Assembly (NCBI GenBank): GCA_030123545.1 | Contig: CP126124.1 | Coordinates: forward strand, 2,666,001 to 2,730,000 | Origin: Burkholderiaceae bacterium | Lineage (GTDB): Bacteria; Pseudomonadota; Gammaproteobacteria; Burkholderiales; Burkholderiaceae_C | DNA: 64,000 nt | Direction of reading: 5' to 3' | Shown: piece by piece, positions 51,436-59,918 of the stretch | Layout of the letters: each line of letters begins with the position of its first letter | Numbering within the stretch: position 1 is the stretch's first letter | Notes under the pieces: model-generated | Database searches by the model: none | What the model saw: only the letters and a program-made list of their open reading frames with translations | What the model was told of the DNA's origin: nothing | Made by a program: the position numbers and the translations under genes

Positions 51436-51942
51436 ATGACCACCACCCAACTCACCCCGGCCCAGCACGCCATCCTCGCCAAGGCCATCAACAGCAGCGG
51501 CGACAAGATCGACTGGTTCCCCGACAACATCAAAGGCGGCGCGCGCAAGAAGGTGCTCGAAGGCATGTTCAACCGCGCCCTGATCACGCCCGATGGCGAG
51601 GGCTGGCGCGTCGCCGCCGAGGGCTACGACGCGATGGGCATGCCGCGCCCAGGCACCCAGCGGCAACCCTTGCCCGAAGTCGAAGCCGAACTGGAGAAGG
51701 ACGTCGTCGCCGCCGAAGCGACGTGGGCCAAGCCCCGCACCCGCGAGAACAGCAAGCAGGCCGAGGTCGTCCGGATGCTTCAGCGCCCCGAGGGCGCGAC
51801 CATCCGCCAGATCTGCGAGGCCACCGGATGGCAGCAGCACACGGTGCGCGGCACCTTCGCCGGAGCCTTCAAGAAGAAGCTTGGCCTGACCATCACGTCG
51901 GACAAGGAACAGGGCGGCGAGCGCATCTACCGCGTGGCTTGA
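51436..51942 (+). CDS. DUF3489 phage protein
   Basis: 168 aa. The C-terminal 70 residues (KQAEVVRMLQRPEGATIRQI, CEATGWQQHTVRGTFAGAFKKKLG) are the DUF3489 winged-helix-like domain; N-terminal part (AILAKAINSSGDKIDWFPDN) is unassigned. A transcription or DNA-binding role is plausible. Start MTTTQL is fixed by GAGGAGCAGCAA. Confidence 0.75.
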   Translation: MTTTQLTPAQHAILAKAINSSGDKIDWFPDNIKGGARKKVLEGMFNRALITPDGEGWRVAAEGYDAMGMPRPGTQRQPLPEVEAELEKDVVAAEATWAKPRTRENSKQAEVVRMLQRPEGATIRQICEATGWQQHTVRGTFAGAFKKKLGLTITSDKEQGGERIYRVA

Positions 51943-51953
51943 AAAGAGTTCGA

Positions 51954-52036
51954 GCCGGAGGCCACAAAGAGCTTGGCTTCCGGCGTGGACAGCGCGTTAC
52001 TTCAATCATCGCAACACACCCACGAAGGAGCACGAA
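51954..52036 (+). promoter_or_regulatory. repeated leader, copy 3, with hairpin
   Basis: Positions 51954-51964 pair with 51974-51984 in an 11-bp stem (one G-U pair) over a 9-base loop. The 3' arm contains TGGCTTCC as in the other copies, then ACAGCGCGTT at 51990-51999 and GAAGGAG before ATG 52037. The 5' arm differs from copy 2 but still pairs, so base pairing seems conserved. Confidence 0.65.
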
Positions 52037-52402
52037 ATGAGCAACGCCAACATCCCCGCAACCCGCAACGAAGGCTGGGGTTTCTGGGGCACCATGAACG
52101 AGCACGCCGCCACCGCTTGGCCGATGGCGATGACCGCCGTCGCCGACGCCACGGGCGAAGACCAGGACACCATCCGCGCATTCCTCGACAGCCGGTTCGG
52201 ACGCCACTACGCGGATGAAGTCCACAACGGCCTCTACGTCGGCAAGACCCTCAAGGACGCCATCGACGCCGCCACGCAAACGTGGATGGGCTGGACGATT
52301 GGACGCCAGACAGCCAAGGACTACGGCATCCCGCGCGGGCTGCCTTACCTCACGGGCTTCGTGATCCACTGCGGCATCATCGAGGAGCAGGAAGCCGCCT
52401 GA
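52037..52402 (+). CDS. phage accessory protein of unknown function
   Basis: 121 aa. NEGWGFWGTMNEHAATAWPM and DTIRAFLDSRFGRHYADEVH suggest a compact alpha protein; IGRQTAKDYGIPRGLPYLTG closes it. No known motif. Last of the three plus-strand genes; ends 6 bp before the end of the convergent methyltransferase. Confidence 0.65.
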   Translation: MSNANIPATRNEGWGFWGTMNEHAATAWPMAMTAVADATGEDQDTIRAFLDSRFGRHYADEVHNGLYVGKTLKDAIDAATQTWMGWTIGRQTAKDYGIPRGLPYLTGFVIHCGIIEEQEAA

Positions 52403-52408
52403 ACGGGC

Positions 52409-53653
52409 TCAACTGATTTCCGCAGGCTGCGCCGCGCTCGACGCGGGTGCTGCCTTCTTTCCGGTGTAGTCCTCCCACCGCCGCACGATCACATCGGCGT
52501 ACTTTGGATCGAGTTCGATCAGGCGCGCAATGCGCCCGGATTTCTCGGCGGCGATCAGCGTCGTGCCGGAACCGCCGAAGGGATCAAGCACCACGTTGCC
52601 CGGACGGCTGGAGTTGCGCAGCGCGCGCTCGACCAGTTCCACCGGCTTCATCGTCGGGTGCAGATCGTTCTTCTGCGGCTTCTTGATGTTCCACACATCG
52701 CCCTGGTCGCGGTCGCCGCACCAATGGCGCTGCGCGCCCTCGGGCCATCCGTAGAGGATCGGCTCGTACTGGCGCTGGTAGTCGGCGCGGCCGAGCGTGA
52801 AGGTGTTCTTCGCCCAGATGATGAAGGTCGACCACTTGCCACCGGCAGCGCGGAACGCGGCCTGCAGCGTGTCGAGTTCGCTCGACGACATCGCCACGTA
52901 GATGCCGCCACGGCAATGCGCCACCGTGGGCGTCAGCGCGGCCAGCAGGAAGTCGTAGAAGCCGTCGCCCAGGTTGTCGTTCAAGATCGCGCGATCCTTG
53001 CCGCGCATCTTGTCCTTGGCGCTGTTGGCGTAGTTCACGTTGTACGGCGGGTCGGTGAAGACCATGTCCACCGGCTCGCCGTCGAGCAGCGCTTCGTAGC
53101 TCGCCGCCACGGTCGCATCGCCGCACAGCAGCCGGTGCGGGCCGAGCTGCCAGACATCGCCGGGCCGGGACACTGGCGTCTCGCCGATCTCGGGCACGGC
53201 GTCCTCGTCGGTCTGGCCGTCGTTGATCGGCTCATCGCCCGCCATCAATTCGGCCAGCGCGTCGGCATCGAAGCCGGTGATGTCGAGGTCGAAGCCTTCT
53301 TCCTGCAAGGCATCCAGTTCGACGCGCAGCAAGTCGTCGTCCCACGCCGCGTTCTCGGCGATGCGGTTGTCGGCGATGACGAGCGCGCGGCGCTGCGTCG
53401 GCGTCAGATGGTCGAGCACGACCACCGGCACCACGGCGAGGCCGAGCCTCTGCGCTGCGGCGAGTCGTCCGTGACCGGCGACGATCACGCCGTCGCTGCC
53501 CGCGAGGATGGGGTTGGTGAACCCGAACTCCACGATGCTGGCGGCGATCTGCGCCACCTGCGCGTCGCTGTGCGTGCGCGCGTTGCGCGCGTAGGGCACG
53601 AGCTTGGCGGTCGGCCACTGCTCGATCTTTTCGGCGAGCCACGAGTGGGTCAT
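52409..53653 (-). CDS. ParB-domain / DNA methyltransferase fusion, second copy
   Basis: 414 aa. N-terminal 110 residues are a ParB/Srx-like domain (LVPYARNARTHSDAQVAQIA, VIVAGHGRLAAAQRLGLAVV). The C-terminal part is an N6-adenine or N4-cytosine methyltransferase with TDPPYNVNYAN and VLDPFGGSGTTLIAAEKSGR. Motif order is the beta class. It may protect phage DNA or change its methylation. Its start overlaps the neighbouring copy by 4 bp. Confidence 0.85.
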   Translation of the reverse strand: MTHSWLAEKIEQWPTAKLVPYARNARTHSDAQVAQIAASIVEFGFTNPILAGSDGVIVAGHGRLAAAQRLGLAVVPVVVLDHLTPTQRRALVIADNRIAENAAWDDDLLRVELDALQEEGFDLDITGFDADALAELMAGDEPINDGQTDEDAVPEIGETPVSRPGDVWQLGPHRLLCGDATVAASYEALLDGEPVDMVFTDPPYNVNYANSAKDKMRGKDRAILNDNLGDGFYDFLLAALTPTVAHCRGGIYVAMSSSELDTLQAAFRAAGGKWSTFIIWAKNTFTLGRADYQRQYEPILYGWPEGAQRHWCGDRDQGDVWNIKKPQKNDLHPTMKPVELVERALRNSSRPGNVVLDPFGGSGTTLIAAEKSGRIARLIELDPKYADVIVRRWEDYTGKKAAPASSAAQPAEIS

Positions 53654-55068
53654 GCCGTGACCTCCTCGATGCGCTCGGCTTCGACCTCATCGAAGCTCTG
53701 GCCCGATTTTCCATCCGTGCTCTCCAGCAGCGTGACGGCGACTTCGGGATGGTTCTGCCGGAAGCGCCGGATGGCGACATCCACGTACTCCGGCGCGATC
53801 TCGACCGAGCGGCAGATGCGCCCGGTGCGCTGCGCGGCCAGCATCGCGCTGCCGCTGCCGCCAAAGGGTTCGAACACGATGTCGCCCGCGTCCGTATAGG
53901 CCTCGATGACGAACTCCGGCAGCGCCACCGGAAACACGGCCGGGTGGTCGATGTCCTGGCCGATCTTGCCCTTGTGGCGCATCACGCGGATCACCGAGTC
54001 GGGGATACGGGTGTCCTGTGTCGGCTGGCCCTTGTGCGTCCAACCGCCCACCTCGCCATCCTTACCGCGCATTGCCGTGGACGAACCATCGGCGCGCAGG
54101 TGTGATTCCTGCCCGGCGTGCTTGCAGGGCACGATCTTGTTCGGCTTGCGGCTTTCGCTGTTGAAGTGGAAAACGAACTCGAAGCTCGGGGCGAAGCGTC
54201 CTGCCCAGTCGCCGGGCATCCCTGGACCCTGATCCCAGACGTACCACGCGAAGCGCCGCCAACCTTGTTGACGCATCCAGGATAACCAGCCGTCCCAATA
54301 CGGGATCACCTCGTTGTCGCGGTGGATCAGGCCCAGGTTGACCAGCACCTGACCGTCGCCTGCCATCGGCAGGTGCGCGAACACGCCACGCATCAGGCCA
54401 TCCCAATCGGAGATGCCGCCGGAGGTGTAGTCGCGCTGGTTGCCGTAGGGAGGCGAGGTGAAGCACAGGCGAGAGAGGTCACCCTGCATCAGTGCAGCGA
54501 TCACGTCCCGGTCGGTGGCGTCGCCACAGATCAGGCGGTGCGCGCCGATGGCCCAGACATCGCCGGGGCGAGACACCGCCACGACGGGTGCTTCCGGCAC
54601 GTCGTCTGCGGCATCCGGTTCCTCGGTGTCCGGCTCTGCGTCGGCATCGGCATCGGTCACGCCACCGGTGAGCAGTGCCTCAATCTCGGCATCCTCGAAA
54701 CCGGTCAGAGCGAGGTCGTATCCCGCCTCGGACAGATCGGCCAGCTCCAGGGCCAGCATCTCCTCGTCCCAGCCCGCATCCAGTGCCAGCCGGTTGTCGG
54801 CGATCACCAGTGCCCGCTTCTGCGCGACGGTCAGATGGGCCAGTTCGATCACCGGCACCTGATCGAGCCCGAGCTTGCGCGCAGCGGCCAAACGCCCGTG
54901 CCCGGCGATGATGCCGTTGTCGCCATCGACGAGGATCGGGTTCGTCCAGCCGTACTCGACGATGCTGGCCGCGATCTTGGCGATCTGGCTCTCGGCGTGC
55001 GTGCGCGGATTGCGGGCGTAGGGAATCAGCGCCTCGACCTTGCGGTACTCGACGTTGAGCGTGTTCAA
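53650..55068 (-). CDS. ParB-domain / DNA methyltransferase fusion, first copy
   Basis: 472 aa with the same layout: ParB-like domain (ALIPYARNPRTHAESQIAKI, GIIAGHGRLAAARKLGLDQV) then methyltransferase with TSPPYGNQRDY and FEPFGGSGSAMLAAQRTGR. SPPY instead of DPPY suggests N4-cytosine or a specialised target. The start is TTG at 55068 with weak ribosome site; no ATG is in the right place. Ends in the ATGA overlap with the second copy. Confidence 0.82.
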   Translation of the reverse strand: MNTLNVEYRKVEALIPYARNPRTHAESQIAKIAASIVEYGWTNPILVDGDNGIIAGHGRLAAARKLGLDQVPVIELAHLTVAQKRALVIADNRLALDAGWDEEMLALELADLSEAGYDLALTGFEDAEIEALLTGGVTDADADAEPDTEEPDAADDVPEAPVVAVSRPGDVWAIGAHRLICGDATDRDVIAALMQGDLSRLCFTSPPYGNQRDYTSGGISDWDGLMRGVFAHLPMAGDGQVLVNLGLIHRDNEVIPYWDGWLSWMRQQGWRRFAWYVWDQGPGMPGDWAGRFAPSFEFVFHFNSESRKPNKIVPCKHAGQESHLRADGSSTAMRGKDGEVGGWTHKGQPTQDTRIPDSVIRVMRHKGKIGQDIDHPAVFPVALPEFVIEAYTDAGDIVFEPFGGSGSAMLAAQRTGRICRSVEIAPEYVDVAIRRFRQNHPEVAVTLLESTDGKSGQSFDEVEAERIEEVTA

Positions 55069-55412
55069 AGTGGAAGTCCCAAAAGCAAAACCCGCCGAGC
55101 GTTGCCGCCGGGCGGGTTGAGTGAATGAAGGTTCTGGTGGGGTGGTAACTGCGCCTGGGGGTGGTAACCGGAGCCGGTAACCTGCCGACTGGTAACCTTG
55201 CCCGCGCCCTGACGCTAAAAAAGCGTCGCGCTCGCGCCCCCCGCATTGGATTCTGGCAAGGAAGGACCCCTTTTGCCTTGGGCCGCTCGCCGAATCGTCA
55301 CCGCTGTCCAGAAGATAGCTGAAATACTACCCCCGACCGGGGTGATTTGTTGCAGCCTCGGCCAGCGTCAAAAGGGACAAACGCCGGAAACGAAGGACAA
55401 ACGCGGCAAGCA
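55069..55412. other. 344-bp non-coding region between early and late regions
   Basis: Contains a terminator hairpin at 55089-55118, four GGTAAC motifs (55144, 55163, 55176, 55191), a short hairpin GACGCT/AGCGTC at 55211-55227, and two GGACAAACGC repeats at 55375-55384 and 55395-55404, exactly 20 bp apart. No gene is seen. It could be a regulatory switch or replication-origin region. Confidence 0.5.
55089..55118 (-). terminator. rho-independent terminator of the early region
   Basis: AACCCGCC (55089-55096) and GGCGGGTT (55111-55118) pair in an 8-bp stem; on the minus strand TTTGCTTTT follows, so it would end transcription coming from the early (replication) genes before the methyltransferase genes. 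Confidence 0.65.
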
Positions 55413-55829
55413 TTACCCGGCTTGGCCTACGATTTTGGAAGGCGCACGGATGCCTTCGCTGTTGAGCTTTTCGGCCACGATCTCCAGCGCCCGCTGCCAG
55501 CGACGCCACGCCGTCGTTCGGTCGCAGGCAAAGCGGATCGTGATGTCTCGCCAGCCGTAGCGCTTGGCGCGCATCCACACAAGGTGGCGCTGCTCGATCT
55601 CCAGCCACTGCACCCACTTCATCGTCTCCAGCATCCGGTCGATGGCTTCGGGTGTGGGTGGGAACGGTCGATAGACGTGCTCGTCGGCTGCGAACGTCTC
55701 CCACTCCTTGCGCACGATGACAGGCCACGTGTTGAAGTAGCCCTGCACACGCACAGGGGGCAGGCGTCGTCCGGTGCTGGCGGCTTCCTCGAAGCGGACC
55801 GCCACATTCTCAATCGTCCACTCAGTCAT
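55413..55829 (-). CDS. DUF6362 family phage protein
   Basis: 138 aa. MTEWTIENVAVRFEEAASTG, PPVRVQGYFNTWPVIV and KRYGWRDITIRFACDRTTAW are the DUF6362 pattern; the last part reads as a helix-turn-helix. Start is at the 8-bp overlap with the preceding gene; a longer frame upstream lies in another gene. Possibly a late-gene regulator. Confidence 0.7.
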   Translation of the reverse strand: MTEWTIENVAVRFEEAASTGRRLPPVRVQGYFNTWPVIVRKEWETFAADEHVYRPFPPTPEAIDRMLETMKWVQWLEIEQRHLVWMRAKRYGWRDITIRFACDRTTAWRRWQRALEIVAEKLNSEGIRAPSKIVGQAG

Positions 55830-56025
55830 GACGCGCCCCTCCGTACAAGCGCTCGCCAATGCGACGCACGATCTCTCGCTCGATGAAGTCCAGACGTTCG
55901 TCGGACGCGTTGACCACCAGGATGTGCTGATCACGCCAGCCACGTTCCTTGATGGCGTCCAGATCGGTGGCCTGGGGTTGCAGCCGCCCGAGGGGGCAGC
56001 GGTACCGCGGTGTGGGAACTTTCAC
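55822..56025 (-). CDS. small phage protein of unknown function
   Basis: 67 aa. GTG start after AGGAGGTGTGAC; PLGRLQPQATDLDAIKERGW and LDFIEREIVRRIGERLYGG. Short, basic, and translationally coupled to DUF6362 by an 8-bp overlap. Function not recognised. Confidence 0.6.
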   Translation of the reverse strand: MKVPTPRYRCPLGRLQPQATDLDAIKERGWRDQHILVVNASDERLDFIEREIVRRIGERLYGGARHD

Positions 56026-56026
56026 G

Positions 56027-56503
56027 TCACACCTCCTGGCCGTCGTCGTGATGCTGGATCGCCCAGTGCAGCAGCGCCAGGGCATCGGCCTCGTTGTCGT
56101 CGACAGGCGCGTGCCCGCGCGCGGTGACGGAAGCGATCACATCGTCCTTGCCAGCGTTGCCCTTGCCCGTGGCGTGCTTCTTGATCGTGCCGACAGGCAC
56201 GCCTTGGTACGGGATCTGGTGGTGCTCGCACCACGCCGTGAGCGTGGCAAGGAAACCGCCGTAGGCGTGGGCAGCATCGGTCGAGACGTGGCGACGCACC
56301 TCTTCGAAGTGCAGGCAGTCGATGCCACTGGTGACGGCCTTCAGTTCGGTGAGCCAGCGTTTGAAGCGCAGGAAGCGCATTCCGCCGCCTTCGAAGCGCT
56401 GCGGCCGGAAGCTCTCGGAGCCGCTCGTGATTTGGCCGTCACTGCCGCGCAGTGCCCAGCCGGTGGTGGTGCCCAGATCGAGGGCGAGGATGGTCGTGGT
56501 CAT
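56027..56503 (-). CDS. RuvC-like Holliday junction resolvase / crossover nuclease
   Basis: 158 aa. RNase-H fold with LALDLGTTTGWAL (first Asp), LHFEEVRRHVS (Glu) and DDNEADALALLHWA (last Asps). This would resolve branched DNA in phage recombination and packaging. Start ATG 56503 has ribosome site AAGGACTGACACC. The 141-bp gap to the helicase gene holds a 14-bp perfect inverted repeat (separate feature). Confidence 0.8.
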   Translation of the reverse strand: MTTTILALDLGTTTGWALRGSDGQITSGSESFRPQRFEGGGMRFLRFKRWLTELKAVTSGIDCLHFEEVRRHVSTDAAHAYGGFLATLTAWCEHHQIPYQGVPVGTIKKHATGKGNAGKDDVIASVTARGHAPVDDNEADALALLHWAIQHHDDGQEV

Positions 56504-56529
56504 GGTGTCAGTCCTTATCTGGTGCGGAT

Positions 56530-56623
56530 CTGACGCAGCTGACACTTCGTGACGAAACTCTCCATGAGGCGCGCGCACACGCGCACGCGTAGGGGTTACG
56601 ACAAACTGCGTCAGCTGCGTCAG
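56530..56623. repeat. inverted/direct repeats in helicase-RuvC gap
   Basis: CTGACGCAGCTGAC at 56530-56543 is matched exactly in reverse at 56610-56623; the right side also has the tandem pair CTGCGTCAG, CTGCGTCAG (56606-56623). Between lie TTCGTGACGAA and an alternating GC stretch. Repeats beside a P4-type primase-helicase suggest an origin or operator. Confidence 0.55.
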
Positions 56624-56644
56624 ACCACGTGGTTTTCATAGGGG

Positions 56645-58945
56645 TCAGTTGTCCGCGTAGGGGGTGTAGGCAGGGGTCGGCGGGTGCTTGAGGCCAATGC
56701 CCTGAAACCCGCGCACGCCCATCCCGTTGCGCCATTTGTCCAACCCGCGTGTGATGAGCAGATCGGAAAAGCGGCGTTGTGCGCCGACAAACTCGCCAGA
56801 GGCTTCAGCCCACTGCTTCCAGTCGTTGAACAACTCGGCGGTCAATGACTTGGCGTTGGGCTCGCGCACGCAGCGCTCCTCGAGCCAGCGACCCAAGGCG
56901 TCCTCGGCTTCGAAATACTCCTCGGTGGCGTCCACCACGCGCTGCGGTGGAGAGAGTCGTCCGTGGCGCTGCCAGTCGAGACAGCCCTGCACGGCCCACG
57001 CGAGGATGCCGTCACGTTCGGCCAAGAGCTTCTGTTGCAGGTTCTTGTCGCGGCGCTCGGGCGGCACGGTGATCGTGAAAGGGATCAGGTGCAGCCTGCG
57101 TTTCATCGCCTCGTCGATATTGCGAATGGCGGGCTTGTGGTTGCCCGCCACGAACAACTTGAACTGCGGGAAGAACTCGAAGAAGTCCTGGCGCATGAAG
57201 CGCGCCGAGATCTTGTCGCCACCGGTGAGGTTCTTGAGCTTGGACTCGGCCCAGCGTTTGCCCTGTTCAGTTTCGATGGCCGCCACGAAGCGCGCGCCGC
57301 GCAGTCCCGCCATATCGGTCGGGTGCCGGTCGGTGCGCGTTTCCATGAACGTGTCCATCGGCGCGTTGGTCGCGTAATCACCCAGGATGGTGGCTAGCGT
57401 GTTGACGAACACCGACTTGCCGTTCGCGCCTGTGCCGTACAGGAAAAACAGCGCGTGCTCTTGCGTCGACCCGGTCAGCGCGTAACCGACCATCCGTTGA
57501 AGGTAGGACTGAAGTTCCTGGTCGCCACCCGTGACCTCGTCGATGAACTGCCTCCAGGTCGGGCAGTCGCCACTGGGCGTGGCTGTGGTGATCTTGGTCA
57601 TCCGGTCGGCGCGCTCGTGCGTGCGCATCCGGCCTGTCTTGAGATCGACCACACCGCCCGGCGTGTTGAGCAGCCACGGATCTGCATCCCATTCGTCGGT
57701 GGTGGCCGCGTGCCTGCGATCAGCACGCGCCAGGCGCTCCACACCGCCGACCGTTCCTGCGCTGGCCAATTTGGCGGCGACCTTGGGGTTGTCGGCGCGC
57801 ACAGCCGTTTGGCGACAGACGCTGCGGATCAAGTCCGTGGCCGCCAGCGTGTCCTCGGTGCGCCAGCGTTGCCCGTCCCACACCAGCCACTTGCCCCAGC
57901 CAGCCACGTAGCGCCAGTCGCGGTGGTAGCGGCGCGTGAAGGACAGCGCCAGCGCGTCCTCCGTACCCCAGACGGACTCGTCGCTGCTGACGACTGGATC
58001 AACGTCATCGGCCACGTCGTGCATCTGAAGGCGCGGCCCGTGGGTGAGGAAGGTGGCGACATCGAAGCCCTCGGCGATGGCGTCGGCCACGTCCCAGCCC
58101 TCTGCAGCCTCTTCGGGCGGATAGAGGACGTGGCAGGATTTGGCCCCCGCCGACAAGATGGCCTGTGCCGCCTGCGTGGCGTACTCCCAGCCCGGCTTGT
58201 CGCGGTCGGGCCAGATCAGCACGGCCTTTCCAGACAGCGGCGACCAGTCGGTCTTTTCGACCGGAGCGTTCGCGCCGTGCATCGCCGTGGTGGCCACGAT
58301 GCCCGCATCGATCAGGGCCTGCGCGCACTTCTCGCCTTCGACCAGCACCACCTGCGCGGTACTGATCATCCCTGGCTGGTTGTAGAGCGGACGCGGGTCG
58401 GGCGGTGCCATCTTGCGCCGCTTCGAGTCCCAGGGCCGGAACTGCTTCTTCTGTCCGGGCGGGTCGTAGCGGTAGACGACGGCGATGAGATGGCCTTGGG
58501 CGTCGAGATAGTCCCACTTCGCGGTAGCGGGGCCGAGTTCGTCGACCGGCACGTCCTTGTTGTTGGCCTTGCGTACTGGTGCGGAACGCGAGCGTCCGAT
58601 CAGATCGGCAGCGGCGTCGAGCACGCGCGGAAAGTCGCCCGGCACGTCGATACCGAGGTGCGCGGCAATCAGTGCATAGATGTCGCCACCGTCGCCGGTG
58701 GCGCGATCTGTCCACAGTCCAGCCTTCTCGCCATCGAGCACCACCTCGAGGCTGTCGCCTGGACTACCCAGCACGTCGCCGATCAGGAACTTGCCACGGC
58801 GCTTCTTGCCCGCCGGGAACAATGTGATCAGAACGGATTCAAGACGCGCGAGCAGTTCGGCACGCAGTTCTTCGCGTTCGGCATCGCCGAGGGTGCGGCG
58901 GGTGGGGTCGGGCAGTGGCGCGATGTCGTTGAAGTCGAGCGTCAT
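56645..58945 (-). CDS. phage primase-helicase, P4 alpha/D5 type
   Basis: 766 aa. N-terminal half holds a Toprim-like primase region (AQVVLVEGEKCAQALIDAG, about 195-215, with LIWPDRDKPGWEYA following). C-terminal helicase has Walker A LFFLYGTGANGKSVFVNTL (about 497) and the D5-type box (RFVAAIETEQGKRWAESKLK, FKLFVAGNHKPAIRNIDEAM). It makes primers and unwinds phage DNA. Starts in the ATGA overlap with the HTH gene. No separate phage DNA polymerase is visible in the window. Confidence 0.88.
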   Translation of the reverse strand: MTLDFNDIAPLPDPTRRTLGDAEREELRAELLARLESVLITLFPAGKKRRGKFLIGDVLGSPGDSLEVVLDGEKAGLWTDRATGDGGDIYALIAAHLGIDVPGDFPRVLDAAADLIGRSRSAPVRKANNKDVPVDELGPATAKWDYLDAQGHLIAVVYRYDPPGQKKQFRPWDSKRRKMAPPDPRPLYNQPGMISTAQVVLVEGEKCAQALIDAGIVATTAMHGANAPVEKTDWSPLSGKAVLIWPDRDKPGWEYATQAAQAILSAGAKSCHVLYPPEEAAEGWDVADAIAEGFDVATFLTHGPRLQMHDVADDVDPVVSSDESVWGTEDALALSFTRRYHRDWRYVAGWGKWLVWDGQRWRTEDTLAATDLIRSVCRQTAVRADNPKVAAKLASAGTVGGVERLARADRRHAATTDEWDADPWLLNTPGGVVDLKTGRMRTHERADRMTKITTATPSGDCPTWRQFIDEVTGGDQELQSYLQRMVGYALTGSTQEHALFFLYGTGANGKSVFVNTLATILGDYATNAPMDTFMETRTDRHPTDMAGLRGARFVAAIETEQGKRWAESKLKNLTGGDKISARFMRQDFFEFFPQFKLFVAGNHKPAIRNIDEAMKRRLHLIPFTITVPPERRDKNLQQKLLAERDGILAWAVQGCLDWQRHGRLSPPQRVVDATEEYFEAEDALGRWLEERCVREPNAKSLTAELFNDWKQWAEASGEFVGAQRRFSDLLITRGLDKWRNGMGVRGFQGIGLKHPPTPAYTPYADN

Positions 58946-59187
58946 TCGGCCTCCTCACCATCGGCGTCCCCGTTGCGCCCCTGCGCGGCGGTGCTGCGCG
59001 CGGCCCACGCCGACAGTTCTGATGGTCGATAGCGCACCAGACCGCCCATCAGGTAGTGGGGAATCTTGTACTTGCTGCGCATCTGCGGATCAGAAAACCA
59101 GTAGTACGGCAGTCGCAGTGCGGCAGCGGCCTGTTTGGCGTCGATCATCGGTTCGACGCCACCGATGAATTGCGTGTCGTTGCTCAT
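58942..59187 (-). CDS. small HTH DNA-binding protein
   Basis: 81 aa. MIDAKQAAAALRLPYYWFSD followed by HYLMGGLVRYRPSELSAWAA is an HTH_17/excisionase-like fold ending in an acidic tail. ATGA overlaps on both sides place it in the early operon between nuclease and primase-helicase. Possibly an origin or promoter binder. Confidence 0.7.
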   Translation of the reverse strand: MSNDTQFIGGVEPMIDAKQAAAALRLPYYWFSDPQMRSKYKIPHYLMGGLVRYRPSELSAWAARSTAAQGRNGDADGEEAE

Positions 59188-59918
59188 GTTGTCCTCCAGC
59201 AGCGGTCTTGCCACGCGCACATCCGGCATTCGAAGTGGGTCGGGTCGTGGAAGGCGCGTGGCAGAAGCTCCCCAGCCTCGGTCGCCGTGATGACCTTCAC
59301 TGCCCGATCCGACATGCGTTGGGCCAGCGCCGCGTCAAAGGGCACGAGCTCGGTGTAGATCTCCATCGTGTCGGCGTTGAGCGCCGTGAAGATCGCCGGG
59401 TGCTCGTGCAGTTCGAGATAGGCTTGGTAAATCGCCACTTGCGCGGCGTAGATGGGCTTGGAGATGGCCAAGCCCTTTTTTTCCAGGTCGCTCCAGGACT
59501 TGTTGCCCAGGCACTTGCACTCCCACAACGCGGGATAGGCGAAGCCCTCGGGGCCTCCAACGACGACGCCGTCGACGTGTCCCTGCAAGCGACCATCGGC
59601 CACCGAGAAGCCGAACTGCTCGCCATCGGCCTTTCGGGTGCGCAAGTCAAAACCTGCGTCCCGCAGCCACGCGACCATGCAGTCCTCCATGACATGGCCA
59701 CGCTCGAAGATGCGCAGCATCCGGCCCGGGGTGTCCCGCCCGTGGTCGATGGGAGCCTTGGCGTACTCGAACTGCAGCGCGCGCTCGCAGGCCACTCCGA
59801 GGCGCGAGGCCCCGAGGTACTGGCGCTCAGACTGACGGGCGCGGGCCTGCTGCAACCCGGCGTCGACCAAGGCGGTGACCTGGCCCGTGATGCTCGATGA
59901 GGAATTGAAGTCCATCAT
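59184..59918 (-). CDS. PD-(D/E)XK nuclease with Cas4/AddB-like Fe-S site
   Basis: 244 aa. Nuclease motifs are LQGHVDGVV (Asp) and LWECKCLGNKSW (Glu-x-Lys). Cys-x2-Cys-x5-Cys at the C terminus (CRMCAWQDRC) plus a Cys near residue 41 (GVACERALQFEY) is the cysteine pattern of 4Fe-4S Cas4/AddB-type nucleases. Probably a 5'-3' exonuclease in phage recombination. Start ATGATGG overlaps the DUF6511-like stop. Confidence 0.8.
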   Translation of the reverse strand: MMDFNSSSSITGQVTALVDAGLQQARARQSERQYLGASRLGVACERALQFEYAKAPIDHGRDTPGRMLRIFERGHVMEDCMVAWLRDAGFDLRTRKADGEQFGFSVADGRLQGHVDGVVVGGPEGFAYPALWECKCLGNKSWSDLEKKGLAISKPIYAAQVAIYQAYLELHEHPAIFTALNADTMEIYTELVPFDAALAQRMSDRAVKVITATEAGELLPRAFHDPTHFECRMCAWQDRCWRTT

